A stretch of 64,000 bases of DNA from Exophiala sp. HKRS030 (taxonomy: Eukaryota; Ascomycota; Eurotiomycetes; Chaetothyriales; Herpotrichiellaceae). The notes beneath the pieces are model-generated. The model ran no database searches. It was not told where the DNA came from and saw nothing but the letters and a program-made list of their open reading frames with translations. Shown here one piece after another: positions 12,705-24,706 of the stretch. Location of the stretch: assembly GCA_023897205.1 (NCBI GenBank), contig JAHWDD010000003.1, positions 3,475,665 to 3,539,664 on the forward strand, read 5' to 3'. The translations under genes and the position numbers were made by a program. Position 1 is the stretch's first letter. Each line of letters begins with the position of its first letter.

Positions 12705-14025
12705 CTACGCAGTTGTCTCCACAGCTTTGTAAAACGGGTAATCGACATAACCTTTAGCCGGAGGGTCTGCACCATAAAAGGTGGTTCGATCGTAGGGATT
12801 CAAGGGCAAGCCTTCTGCCAGTCTGAAGGGAAGATCAGGGTTGGCGATAAACCATCTTCCAAAGATGATGGCGTCCGCATCACCGGATTCGAGTTTGGGA
12901 GCAGCATTTTCCGCATTGAAACTGCCTGCAGCAAGGAATTTGATGTCTCCTTTCAGCAGGATCTTTCTGAATGGAACAAGCGATGGCTTGCCCTCTGTTG
13001 CTCTGGCTGTGGTCGCAGTCTCTGCAAGAGACGATAGCTTCGCTGTCTCATCCAAAACTTCGTCGAATCTGGGTTCGACCATATGTACATAGCTCAGACG
13101 GTTTTCTTTTGGGAGTGAAGCAAGTGCTTCGCAGAGATATGCCCAGTGGGCGTTGGGATTCGAGTCGCGGGTGTCTTGGAAGTAGTTGTAAGGGCTTAGA
13201 CGAATACCGGTCCTGTCGGCACCGACTGCCTCAGTGACGGACTTGACAACTTCTAGCGGAAATCGACAACGGTTCTCAATGGAGCCACCATAGCTATCAG
13301 TTCGAGTGTTGACGTTGTCATGGAGGAATTGGTCGAGTAGATATCCGTTTGCACTGTCACACTTAGCCAAAATCATCACACGACAAGAATCCACCTACCC
13401 ATGGATCTCCACACCATCGAACCCAGCCTCCAGCGCTCGCTTACCAGCAGCGGCGAACTCTTTGACAGTGTCTTGAATCTCTTCAACGGACATTGGCTTA
13501 GGAGGCGTTGCCGCGTAGTCTGATCCGTCCAATGCCTTGCCTGATATGGGAATGTTGCTGGAGCTGACACTGTCCTTGCCGTCTAGTAGGGATGGGACGG
13601 TTGCTCGTCCGACGTGCCACAGTTGACAGAAGATGAATCCTCCCTTTGCGTGAATGGCATCTGTCACGCGCTTCCATCCTGCAATCTGTTCTTGAGTGAA
13701 GATGCCCGGGACACCTGGGTAGCCGCAAGACTAGGTATCAACATCAGAATCGTCCTGCCTCGAAAATTCAGCCAGAACTTACGTATCGGCTGATGGGACA
13801 GGCTTCGGTCAGTTGGAAACCGCCCTTGCTGGCTCTTTGCGAATAATATTCAACATGAAGGTCGCCTGGGATCCAAACGCCCTCAGAAGATTTAACTCCT
13901 CGCATACGAGTCAGAGGAGCCATCATGACTCTGTGCTCAAGGTTGATGCTCCCGAGCTGGAGGGGCTTGAACAGGAGTGTGTCATCGAGGGCACGAAAGC
14001 CGGCTGGAGAAGTTCTTGAAGGCAT
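12705..14025 (-). CDS. hxnT: Old Yellow Enzyme family NADH:flavin oxidoreductase (HxnT type)
   Basis: Three exons: 14025-13783, 13730-13399 and 13353-12705, giving 407 residues in whole codons. FMN-binding TIM-barrel reductase. The N-terminus LFKPLQLGSINLEHRVMMAPLTRMR is typical. CQLWHVGR carries the strand-3 motif. GFDGVEIHG, then GANGYLLDQFLHDN across the second intron, gives the H-x-A-N substrate/flavin residues, and RTDSYGGSIENRCRF is the conserved active-site tyrosine region. IIFGRWFIANPDLP is the phosphate-binding end of the barrel. It shares a 697-base divergent promoter with the molybdenum hydroxylase gene, the same pairing as hxnT-hxnS in Aspergillus. It probably reduces a pyridine-derived intermediate; that role is inference from context. 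Confidence 0.9.
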
Positions 14026-14722
14026 CTTGGTTGTTAGTGCTAAACTGAGTGCGTGATCATAGAGAATGGACGACAATATGCTTGCGTTGCTGGATACTTG
14101 TATCGTTCAGAAATCTTTCACGCATCTAGAATTTTTACTTCGAAATATCATCTTGTGCGAAGCTCGGCTCAAAACGCATTGTACTTTTCCCCTACCTTGG
14201 TCGCCCTAGGTCCAATGCTCAGGAGTGGACCAATCGGTCCGCTAACGCAAGATGCACGATGTCGAAGATGGCGCTGTTGGGGCAAGTCGACGATCTATCA
14301 CGTCGAATAGGCAAGTCGAGGCAGGGTTTGATGGCAGGTTGATGCAGCACCAAGACATCATGTCTTCAAGGGTGGGGGATTAGCCAGCAGACAGAAAGCC
14401 TAATCTGAGATTCTGTACGAAGCGGGCGAGTAGGCCCCAAGTTTGCGGCGTCCTATCACGCACATGTCCGTGGTCGTCCAGGACCAATGATCGCAAAGCT
14501 GAACCGGACTCTATTGAACCCCATCCATGGCTGACTCCCACCAACGATTGCACTGTCATTGGCAGAAGGCTTTGGGAGAATCGGCGGATGTCACCCTCTC
14601 CCCGCGTCATGCAGCGCGAGCCATGCTGTTGTTAAATGTGAAAGCAAGAGTCGTAGGACACGCACTCAGTATCAAGAGCATCTCTCGTCACCGAGACATC
14701 CTGAAACAGCACCATTATCACA
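14026..14722. promoter_or_regulatory. Divergent hxnT-hxnS promoter region
   Basis: Non-coding spacer between two genes transcribed outward, so it should drive both. TGATAG sites (HGATAR, minus strand) occur at 14295-14300 and 14453-14458. No convincing TATA box is seen. A common HxnR element cannot be defined from one locus. Confidence 0.45.
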
Positions 14723-17700
14723 ATGGCACTTCCATTTCAGTTCAAGCAGCCAGCGGTGCCAGGACCATTTGAGAAGCTCAAGGCTCTCATCGAGGAAGGC
14801 TTCTCTCAATCCTCCCTAGTATTTTATATGAATGGTCAAAAGATAGTACTGGAAAATCCCAATCCTGAATGGACGCTTCTAGACTTTATCAGATCGCGAC
14901 ATGGCTTTCGTGGCACGAAGTTGGGTTGCGGTGAGGGCGGATGTGGTGCATGTACCGTCGTCCTGCAGAGTGTTGATCGAAAAGATTCAAGGAGGTTAAA
15001 ACATATTGCAATCAACGCATGTTTGTTCCCATTGATCGGAGGTACAAAATCGAGACGAGATACTTGATTATCATATTACTAACACGGAACCTAGTCGTCG
15101 GGAAGCACCTGATCACGATTGAGGGACTTGGGACAGTGGAAAACCCCATCCCCTGCAAGAGAGAATAGCAAAGTTGCATGGCTCACAGTGAGTGCTTCAT
15201 CCCTCCACATAAAACTGCAAACGATTTCAGGAGAGCTGCGACTAATCACAACTTCAAGATGTGGCTTTTGCACTCCGGGAATCGTCATGTCATTATACGC
15301 AATGATTCGTAACGCCTGGGATCCTGTCTCTAAGGCATTTCTCCTGTCGGCAAGTACTATCGAGCTCGAAGGCCACCTGGATGGGAACCTTTGTCGTTGT
15401 ACCGGCTACAAGCCAATTCTGGCAGCGGCAAAGACATTCATTGTGGAAGATCTCAAAGGCAAAATCGTGGAAGACGACAGTTCTACCGAATTGCTTGCGA
15501 AGGACGAAAATAGTAATGTCAAGTATATCCCAGAAGATATGCCCGAAATCATGAGAAGGTCCCCAGTGTCTTGTGGCAGACCAGGCGGATGTTGCCGAGA
15601 CGAGCCGAAAAGCCCTCTGAAGGCTCACGCAAGAATTCTTGCAATGATAGCACCAACGGATCTTCATCCGACCTAGATTCGAGTGAGAGCTCTGCAACAT
15701 CACTCTCAGGTTCGAACCCTTCGAAGGAGAGCGATCTCACAACCAGCGCTAGCTACGGACTCCCCATCAAATCAAGAAACCGAGATCCTCCACGGGATAG
15801 TGAAGGTGAAGGGCTCAAGACCGAAACCGATATCAGTGCTACACCTGCAGCAAAGGTTGATCATTCCGGTCTACATCTTGACTTGAAGCCATACATTCCC
15901 TCAACAGAACTAGTCTTTCCAGCAGCACTTCGACGCTTCGATGAAGTTCCTATTTGCTATGGCGACTCAGAGAAGATCTGGCTCCGGCCGACCAACCTTT
16001 CACAATTACTTTCGATCAAATCGTTAGATCCGAGCGCGAAGCTGATAGGTGGTTCGAGTGAAGTCCAGGTCGAGATACGTTTCAAGTTTTCCAAATTCTC
16101 AGTCATGGTCTACGTCGCAGATATAAAAGAGTTGCTAGAGATGAATCTGCCGAAAACTGAAGATGAGTTGAACTCAATGCGCGAATTAGTCGTAGGCGGG
16201 AACACGACATTGACGGAGCTGGAGGCCGCTTGCAAAGTCCTGGCGGGAAAATTGGGTCGACGAGGGCAGATCCTGGAGGCTTGCAGAAAGCAATTGCGAT
16301 ATTTTGCAGGTCGACAAATCCGGAACGCAGCGTCGTTGGCTGGAAATATAGCTACAGCATCGCCGATCTCTGATATGAATCCCGTGCTGATGGCCTCAGG
16401 GGCTACTATTGTGGCTCAGAGCAAAACTGACGGAGAAATCACTCTGCCTATGGAAACATTCTTCTTGTCTTATCGAAAGACAAGCTTGCCAACAGACGCC
16501 GTTATAACCAAGATCAAGATCCCCATTCCTTCCGCCGATGTTTCAGAAATTACCAAGGCTTACAAACAAGCGAAACGGAAAGATGATGACATTGCAATAG
16601 TAACATCTGCATTCAAGGTCAGACTAGACAACAGTGGACACGTTGAGAAAATCTCCATTGCCTTTGGTGGTATGGCCCCCGTGACGATCCTGGCGAAGAA
16701 GACACAAGCCGCTCTAGCCGGATTGAAATGGTACGATCCCAGCACGCTTCAGACAGGCCTGAAGTCGTTACGAGAGGAGTTCAGCCTAAGTTTTGGTGTT
16801 CCCGGTGGAATGGCTACATATCGGGTCACACTTGCACTATCCTTCTTCTTCCGCTTCTGGCACGAGGTGGTGTCAGACCTTGGACTTGGCCATGTCGACA
16901 AAGATCTCATCGAGGAGATTCATAGAGACATATCCTCTGGAACCCGAGACAACTACAACCCTCACGAACAAAGAGTTGTTGGAAAGCAGATCCCGCATTT
17001 ATCAGCTCTTAAGCAAAACACCGGCGAGGCTGAGTACGTCGACGACATGCCATACCAGAACCAGCAGCTATACGGTGCTTTCGTGTTTTCGCAAAGAGCT
17101 CACGCCAAACTACTGGAAGTGGACTGGTCAGCCGCAATTGGCCCTGGCCTAGCGGTAGGGTACGTCGACAAAAACGACTTGACAACCAAGCAGAACCGGT
17201 GGGGTTCGATCAAGCAAGACGAGCCGTTCTTCGCTGATGGAGAAGTCCATTCACATGGTCAGGTCATCGGTCTGGTTTATGCTGAGACCGCCATCCAAGC
17301 TCAAAAGGCTGCCAGGTTGGTCAAGGTGGTATACGAGGATCTGCCAACGATTTTGACCATTGATGAGGCCATAGAGGCCAACAGCTTCTTCCCACACGGT
17401 AGGCAACTGAGGACAGGTGCAGCGGTCGATGGCAAACTGGACGAGGTTTTCGCCAAGTGTGATAGAGTCTTCGAAGGAACCGTGAGGATGGGAGGTCAAG
17501 AACATTTCTATCTCGAGACCAATGCTGCAATGGTCATTCCGCATGCCGAAGACGGCACGATGGATGTATGGTCTTCGACACAAAATACGTAAGTCAGCCG
17601 TCACCAAGAGGAACGAGATAGACCAACTAACTTCTCACGCAGAATGGAAACGCAAGAATTCGTAAGTCTCGTCACTGGTGTACCAAGCAATCGCATCAAC

Positions 17701-19494
17701 GCTAGAGTCAAGCGCCTCGGTGGTGGATTTGGCGGTAAGGAATCTAGAAGTGTCCCGATCGCCTGTGTGCTCGCTATCGCGGCGAAGAAAGTTAAGCGGC
17801 CGGTGCGATGCATGCTCAACAGAGATGAGGACATGATAACCAGTGGGCAACGCCATCCTTTCCAGGCTCGCTACAAAGTTGGAGTCATGAATGATGGGAC
17901 GCTCAAAGCTCTGGACGTAGATATCTACAATAATGCAGGGTACTCATACGACATGAGCACTGCAGTTATGGTGAGTTTCCTTGTTTTGATTAGCAGTCGC
18001 ATAGGCTGTTGGCCTCAGTTGCAACACTGCTAATCTTGCAAATAGGACCGATGCTGTACACATGTCGACAATGTATACTCGATCGAGAACGCACACATCA
18101 AAGGCTTCGTATGCAAGACTAACACGCATTCCAACACCGCATTCCGCGGGTTCGGCGGGCCACAAGCCATGTTTATATCGGAGACATACATGACACAAGT
18201 AGCCGAGGGGCTCAACATCCCCATCGACGAACTCAGACTGAAAAACCTGTACAAGCAAAACGACTTGACACCATTCAACCAGAAAATCGACGAGGATTGG
18301 CACATCCCGCAACTCTTGTCAGAACTGCGAAGCGAATGCGACTACGAACGACGGAAGGCAGACGTCGAAAGCTTCAACAAGCAGAATAAATGGAAGAAAC
18401 GAGGCATAAGCTTGTGCCCGTCGAAATTCGGCATCAGTTTTGCCACTGCACTCCATCTGAACCAGGCTAGTGCGGCAGTCAAGATCTTCGCTGATGGGAG
18501 CGTGCTGCTGCACCATGGTGGCACCGAGATGGGTCAGGGCTTGTACACCAAGATGTGCCAGGTGGCCGCACAAGAGCTCAATGTTCCGCTCGACGCGGTG
18601 TACACATCGGATACATCGTCTTATTACACTGCTAATGTGTCTCCGACGGCAGCGTCAGCAGGAAGCGATCTGAACGGCATGGCAATCGCGGATGCCTGTG
18701 CTCAGCTCAATGAACGTCTGAAGCCATACTGGGAGAAATTTGGCCCTGATGCGGACATGAAAACGATTGCCCATGCGGCATATCTGGACCGAGTCAATCT
18801 GTCGGCTTCGGGATTCTGGAAAATGCCCAAGGTTGGATATCAATGGGGCAACTACGACGCCAGCACGAACAAGCCGATGTACTACTACTTCACACAGGTA
18901 AGTCATTCAACTCGAAGGCCCACCATTACTTGATTTTCGATACTAACTCGTCATGACTAGGGTGTCGCATGTAGTGAAGTGGAATTGGACCTCTTGACCG
19001 GCGACCACACTGTTCTCCGAACAGATATCAAAATGGACATCGGTCGATCCATCAACCCTGCGATTGACTACGGACAAGTCGAAGGCGCTTTCGTGCAAGG
19101 GCAAGGTCTATTCACCATGGAAGAGTCGCTATGGACACAGAAGGGCGAGCTCTTCACGCGCGGGCCCGGCACGTACAAGATCCCAGGTTTCAGCGACGTG
19201 CCGCAGGTGTTCAATGTGAGTTTCCTGCAAGGTGTGTCGTGGTCGCATTTGCGCTCCATTCAGAGCAGTAAAGGTGTGGGTGAGCCACCGCTGTATCTGG
19301 GTGCGTCGGTACTGTTTGCGTTGAGGGAAGCGTTGGTTAGTGCGAGGAAGGACAATGGGATTACCGAGCATTTGATCCTGGATAGCCCAGCGACGGCGGA
19401 GCGGTTGAGGCTGGCGGTTGGTGATGATATTCTGAAAATGGGAACGGTGGTGCCAAAGGAAGGGGAGAGGAACTTCTTCGTGGCTGTGGCTTAA
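14723..19494 (+). CDS. hxnS: Molybdenum hydroxylase of the xanthine dehydrogenase family (HxnS-type nicotinate hydroxylase), two frame breaks
   Basis: Six exons: 14723-15041, 15095-15187, 15259-17588, 17643-17970, 18046-18897 and 18961-19494. With one base added at C-run 15144-15147 and one at the A-run near 15608-15611 they make exactly 1485 residues. Domains in order: plant-type [2Fe-2S] domain with CGEGGCGAC, second [2Fe-2S] domain with CGFCTPG and CRCTGY, an acidic/Ser-rich linker, FAD domain ([27 protein letters not shown]), then the molybdopterin domains. Mo-site motifs are intact: [23 protein letters not shown] and the catalytic Glu in VGEPP. The loop [17 protein letters not shown] differs from the TNT-type loop of purine hydroxylases. 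With OYE, HxnR-type factor and transporters beside it, nicotinate hydroxylation to 6-hydroxynicotinate is the better call than xanthine oxidation. Confidence 0.85.
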
Positions 19495-19663
19495 GGCCAA
19501 TGCCGTTCTTCTGCTCGCAGCTAGGTTTGGAACGTGTCTTTTGATTGTGACAAGGAAACTTTGTGTCTATACGTCATCAGTCTAGACTTTTATGTGTACA
19601 GAGCAGCCTACATGCGAGCTCGAATCTAAAAGCGCTGGTCTCGTATTTCTAAAAACGCCCTCC

Positions 19664-22600
19664 TCATGTCTCGTAAAGCTCCTTGAAGCGACTGGCGGGC
19701 GTCTTCAATAAAGCTTGCGGATCCCCAACCTCAACAATTCTACCCTGCTGTAGTACTACCACCCTATCACCGTGATCAATGGTGTTGAGGCGATGAGCAA
19801 CAGAAATGACGGTGCATTTATCAAAACATTCGCGGATGATCTGCTGCATCACCTGGTCGGTCTTGAGATCGACGCTCGCACTGACCTCGTCCAGCACGAC
19901 CACCTTGCTCTGTCTTAGAGTCGCGCGAGCCAAGCAGAACAGTTGTCGTTGTCCATGACTGAGAAATTCCGGTGTCATGATAGCATCAAGACCGCCTTTG
20001 TCCTTGATAATGTGCCAGATCTGGCATTGTTTCAACGCAGATATAAACATCGCGTCTCGATCCATTGGCGTGGTGGACTCTGTGCTTGTCGCATTCCACG
20101 GATCCATATTGAAGCGCACGGTTTCCGTCGTCACCCACCATGGTTCTTGTGGAATGACGTTCAGTCTCGAGCGCAAAGTTTCTCTCGGGATTTTCGAGGC
20201 GTCAACTCCATCGATGACAATAGCCCCAGCGCGGAATTCTAACAGGTGGAGCAAGCTGGCCAACATTGAGCTTTTGCCGCTTCCGGAACGCCCACAGATG
20301 CCGAGTTTCTCTCCCTGCCTGATCGAGAGATCGATGTCGTTAAGGACCAAGCTAGAATCCATAGAATAACTGGCTCCGAATCCGGAAAACGTGACCTCCC
20401 CAAACTCCGGCCACTGCTTTTGCACATCTCCTTTCTCCGCAAGCCTGTGCTCCGATTCGGTCATCCTTACAAAATCCTGTAAGCGACTGATCGCACCAAT
20501 ACTCGTTTCAAGTGAGGTCCAGGTTTTAACCAAATTGGTCAGGCTATTACTCAGACCAACTGCGCTGAGGAGTCCAAGTCCAACAAGTCCAGGATCCATA
20601 GAGTCTCTCTTCGCTACGACAATTGCGACCAGAGATGTTATCAATCCAGTGACAAGTAGATCCAATACCAACGACAACCATCGTTGGATGCAGAACATCA
20701 GATAAAATGGTCTCTGGCTGCGATCTAGTAGCGTCAGGTTCCTTTCTGAGAAATTTTCAGCCCATCCAAATGCTCGAATGCTGGCGAGACCTGCAGCGGT
20801 CTCGCCGAAGAGCGTGTAGAGAGGTGCTTTTTCTTCTAAGTCTAGCAGCCGCATTTGTCGACTAGTCCTGAGGTAGTACTTTTGTATCAGATACAGAGAT
20901 CCAAGCAGCACAGGAATTGTTGCTGCGAAGTATCCCGAACCAGAGGCTGCCATTAGTGCGATACCAGCCACACATGTGACCAATGACAATATGCAGTCGG
21001 CATAAGAATAAGGTAAATCAGCATCAACCAGACCCATATCCTGGCTGAAGCGATTGGTGATGGTACCAATATCAGTCTTCGTGAAGAAGGACAGAGGTGC
21101 ATTGAGAACTGCGTCAAGAAGACTGAGATGCAAGTATCTGGAACTGCGAGGCACCATGTCAAGGAATATCTGCCAAGCCAGAAGAAGGAGCGAGACAGCT
21201 GCGATGATGGTTGTCACCCCAAATATGATGATGAAAGTCGTTGCCGTAGAGGATGAGTCACTGGACTCGGCGTTCATGCCATCGGAGAAGATTTTGACAA
21301 GTACACCAGGGGTCTGTACGGCTCCCATCCACAGAAAGGCTTCAATCACGGACAAAATGCTGGCCACGTACCCACAAGACTTGAACCAATGCTTGTAGGT
21401 GGACCACTCGCCTGTACGCCGGATCAGATCTCGGGCTTCGCTGTCTTCTACATCAGCGTTCACGGTGGCCGACCTCGCCTTGAATAGCGAGCCTGCGGCC
21501 GGAGATGCCTCTTCCTCTCCTTCATCTTGCTGTTGGGCTCCGTGCTGCTTTATGTTGGCTTCCAAACTATGCACGTAGCCATCGCTTCCTAGGAGAGCGT
21601 GGTAGTTTCCTTGTTCGGTGACACGACCCTCCTGTCCAATACTGACGATCATATCTGCGTGAGGCAATCTGTGGACAGCATGGGTCACCATGATGACAGT
21701 GGTGCCCATTTTCCGCAAAGGGCCCGAACGACTGAACAATCTTTTGAATATATGCTCTTCCGTGTCTTTGTCTAGCCCAGAGAAGACATCATCAAGCAGC
21801 AGAACCTCTGGCCTTGTGTACAATGCTCGCGCAAGGGCCAGCCTTTGCTTTTGGCCGCCACTCAATGAAATACCCTTGGAACCGATGAAGGTAAGATCGC
21901 CCAGGGGAAGAGCAGCAATATCTGCGGCAAGGCCGCAGCAATGGATCACTTCTTGATACCAGTGATCGTCCAGCGGGCGATTTTCCCAAGAGGAAGGACC
22001 CCGAATGGCGTCCCTGACTGTACCATTCTGAATCCAAGGTTCCTGGTCGGCGAAAGCCAAAGTATTACTTCTGAGATAGACAAATCCTTCAGTTACAGGC
22101 GTTTCACTGAGGATACCCTTTAATAGTGTGGACTTCCCACAGCCAACTGGGCCGATGATCATGGTGAGAGAGCCACACCGGATCGTGATATCCAGGTCCT
22201 TCAGAATAAGTGCCTCTTTACTCCATCCAAATGAACACCCCTTGAGTGATAAAGCCTCATCTGTCGGGCTGCGACTAACGCTGTCCATCCGTCTCATTTC
22301 GATGGCAGTGCCTGCCTGGGGATCCGTAGTCCAGTAGTCATTTGAATCATAAATTGTGCTCAATGAAAGTCGGCTGTCGTTCCAAGCTTGTGCGGTCAAA
22401 TATTGCTGTATGCGTTCGAAACAGGCAACGGAGGATACCATGTGAGGTGCTGAATAGCAAATTAGGTTCAATGGCATTTCAGCGAGTCTTAAAATTGTGA
22501 GGATACTGAATGAAGTCGGTAGATCCAAGGGCTGGCCTGAAGATCGTGCGTGAATATATGAGAGAAGGAATGTTGCAAATGGCGCAAAGACGCCTGCCGA

Positions 22601-24142
22601 GTTCTGGAAAAGGATAATCAAATTGTTGATAATTCGATATCTTTTGCATTCATTGACTTCATGGATTCTGAGCCCTTGAGTACGATCTCGAATAATGGCT
22701 GACATTCCTAGCAGTTTGACGTTTCTCATGGAGTGTAGAAGACTCGAGGTAAAGCTCACTCTTGTCTGAATAGCATCGAGCCACCTTTTCTGGTACTGTG
22801 AAATGACATTCGTTGCCCAACCTGTCCCCGCGAGCTGCAAAACATAGACGATTGCGGGTGCATAGCATGCTGTACCCAGTTCTAGGTACAGTAAGAACAT
22901 TGCAATTCCTATCTCCAGTAAACTGCACCACAAATCGTGAAATAGTGTCAAAGTTTCGGCCATGCGCTGTATGTCTGATGACATCAAAGTCAAGGACGCT
23001 GTTGGATCGACTGCACCGAGGCTCAAGTCAACTGTCTTATTGTACAGCAAGGCAACAAGCCCACCACGAATCTGTGTGACACATCGATTCAGCATATGTG
23101 TATATGCAGCAGACGATATGGCCTGAATCAGGTAGATCAGGAAATATGCCCCCACCAGGCCCCAACCATTAGCGGAAGGTTGGTCTGAATGACCGACATA
23201 GTTGATCGTTTGCCGAACTAGGAAAGGTTGAGCGAACCTCGCAGCTGACAACCAGAGGCGAGGGACTGCAGAGACAAGTAATTGCCATTTTAGGACATTG
23301 ACAGTGGTCAGCAAAAGACTGAAGCGAGTATATTCCTTGACTGATGACCATTGACGTTGAAATCTGCGATAGGCGTTGCCAGACGAAAGAGTTTTGTCTA
23401 GTGTAAACAGATCATCAGTTCTGAGAGTTTTGATAAATCCCAATCTTAAAAGCGGATTTAACCACCAAAAGACAGATCTGCTGTAGACGCCGCTCGTTGC
23501 TTCTGGCGGAAGTTCACGGTAAGATTCGAGAAGAATGCTCCGTTTCTCTACAGCCTCGGTAATCAAGACTATGAGTTTTATTGCGAGAGACAACGACTGT
23601 AGATGGGCAATTGATCTGGCAGAACCCCCTACCAAGAACAAGGTCCGTAGGCGTACTGCGTCGAATGGGATTGAAAAAAGTAAATAGAGCCCTATCACAG
23701 TGGATGGAGTGATAGAACGAGAGTGTTCAAAGCAAGATAGTAGAAACAGGGTACATGCAGCAATAAAGTCAAGGGATGATGCCGCCACTGATGCTCTTGT
23801 TCCCGAGTCCAGATTGGTAGCTCTGAATAGTAGAACTGTCAACTGTATCGTCACAAAAGCCGAAAGTATGACCTTTTGAGCGTCAGTTCACGACTCCATG
23901 ACTAGCTTGGAAATGTGATTGAAAAAGACGCCTACCAATTTGGACATACGGCTGAAGGAGCTCACAACGGTGTTTGGTTTGTTGGCCAGCCATACTGTTC
24001 TTGCTCCGGCGGCTATTAGAAATAGTGTTGCCGGGACAATTGTGAGGATGGTATCTTCGAAGAGAAGAGTAAAGTCGAAAGAGCGGGAATCCGAAGCCGG
24101 TCCGAATTCAGAGTCTGAACTGTTTGAGGATGAGAAAGACAT
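19664..24142 (-). CDS. ABCC (MRP-type) full-length ABC exporter
   Basis: Two exons, 24142-23936 and 23872-19664, giving 1471 residues in whole codons. An N-terminal membrane region (TMD0-like) precedes TMD1, NBD1, TMD2 and NBD2, the ABCC layout. NBD1 has Walker A GPVGCGKSTL, signature LSGGQKQRLALARAL and Walker B VLLLDDVFSGLD. NBD2 has GRSGSGKSS, a variant signature LSHGQRQL and VVVLDEVSASVD. The charged linker between halves (around 21480-21560) is Glu/Ala-rich. It is convergent with hxnS, with only 169 bases between the stops. Likely exports organic anions or conjugates; substrate unknown. It may be a neighbour rather than a member of the hxn cluster, since it is not in the described hxn gene set. 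Confidence 0.93.
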
Positions 24143-24706
24143 TCTCGGTCAAGCGATGATATTGACGACGATCTGATCAAAGGCCGATGCATTTTTTGGT
24201 TCTGCACCCTACGACCTAAGATATATAGCAATGCAAATCTTCGAAATCTTGGTGCCTGGACGTACTATGATGTAGAACTGTGACTATGAACAGGCTTCTT
24301 GTGCGGGGTTATCGGCATGCTCAAAGGCAGTGAGGTTGTCGATCCCTTGAGGAATTTGGCTGCCTTGGTTGATGCGCGAATGCAACAGCAGTTGGGTAAT
24401 ATCATTGGTGCAGGGTGGAGTGGATACGTTGGCGTGCCTGATTCTCAAGAATTCCTCATCAGGCATCGTCTGTTGTGTACAACGGTTTAGCGAATGTGAG
24501 CTCTTTCATGGGCTTCACTTCAAGAGATACAGTTTTTGATAAGCACGAGAAAGAGCTGTGTCAGGAGCTTTCTTTTGCAAATATGTCTCTTGAGGCTCTC
24601 AGGGTCTCATCGACACTTTTTGCACTGGGTCATTATATATACTGAAAATATTCGCCTCTGTGCATAATAATTCTCATAATCCCAAACTCCAGGTCAAGAC
24701 CATCGC
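24143..24706. other. Intergenic between the ABCC exporter and the SPOUT gene
   Basis: 564 bases holding the ABCC promoter, which is shared with no other start, and the 3' flank of the SPOUT gene. Only short chance frames. No repeat or RNA gene seen. Confidence 0.4.

Noticed and set aside
15119..15260. Plus-strand frame [16 protein letters not shown] as the hxnS exon
   Set aside because: It is the wrong frame, reading through a real intron (15188-15258) with donor GTGAGT; the homologous frame gives [14 protein letters not shown].
14723..19494. Purine hydroxylase (hxA, xanthine dehydrogenase) of uric acid catabolism
   Set aside because: The family is the same, but the neighbours (OYE, 2-OG dioxygenase, phenol-hydroxylase-like gene, C2H2 factor, Tna1-like permease) are those of hxnS, and a loop near the active site differs.
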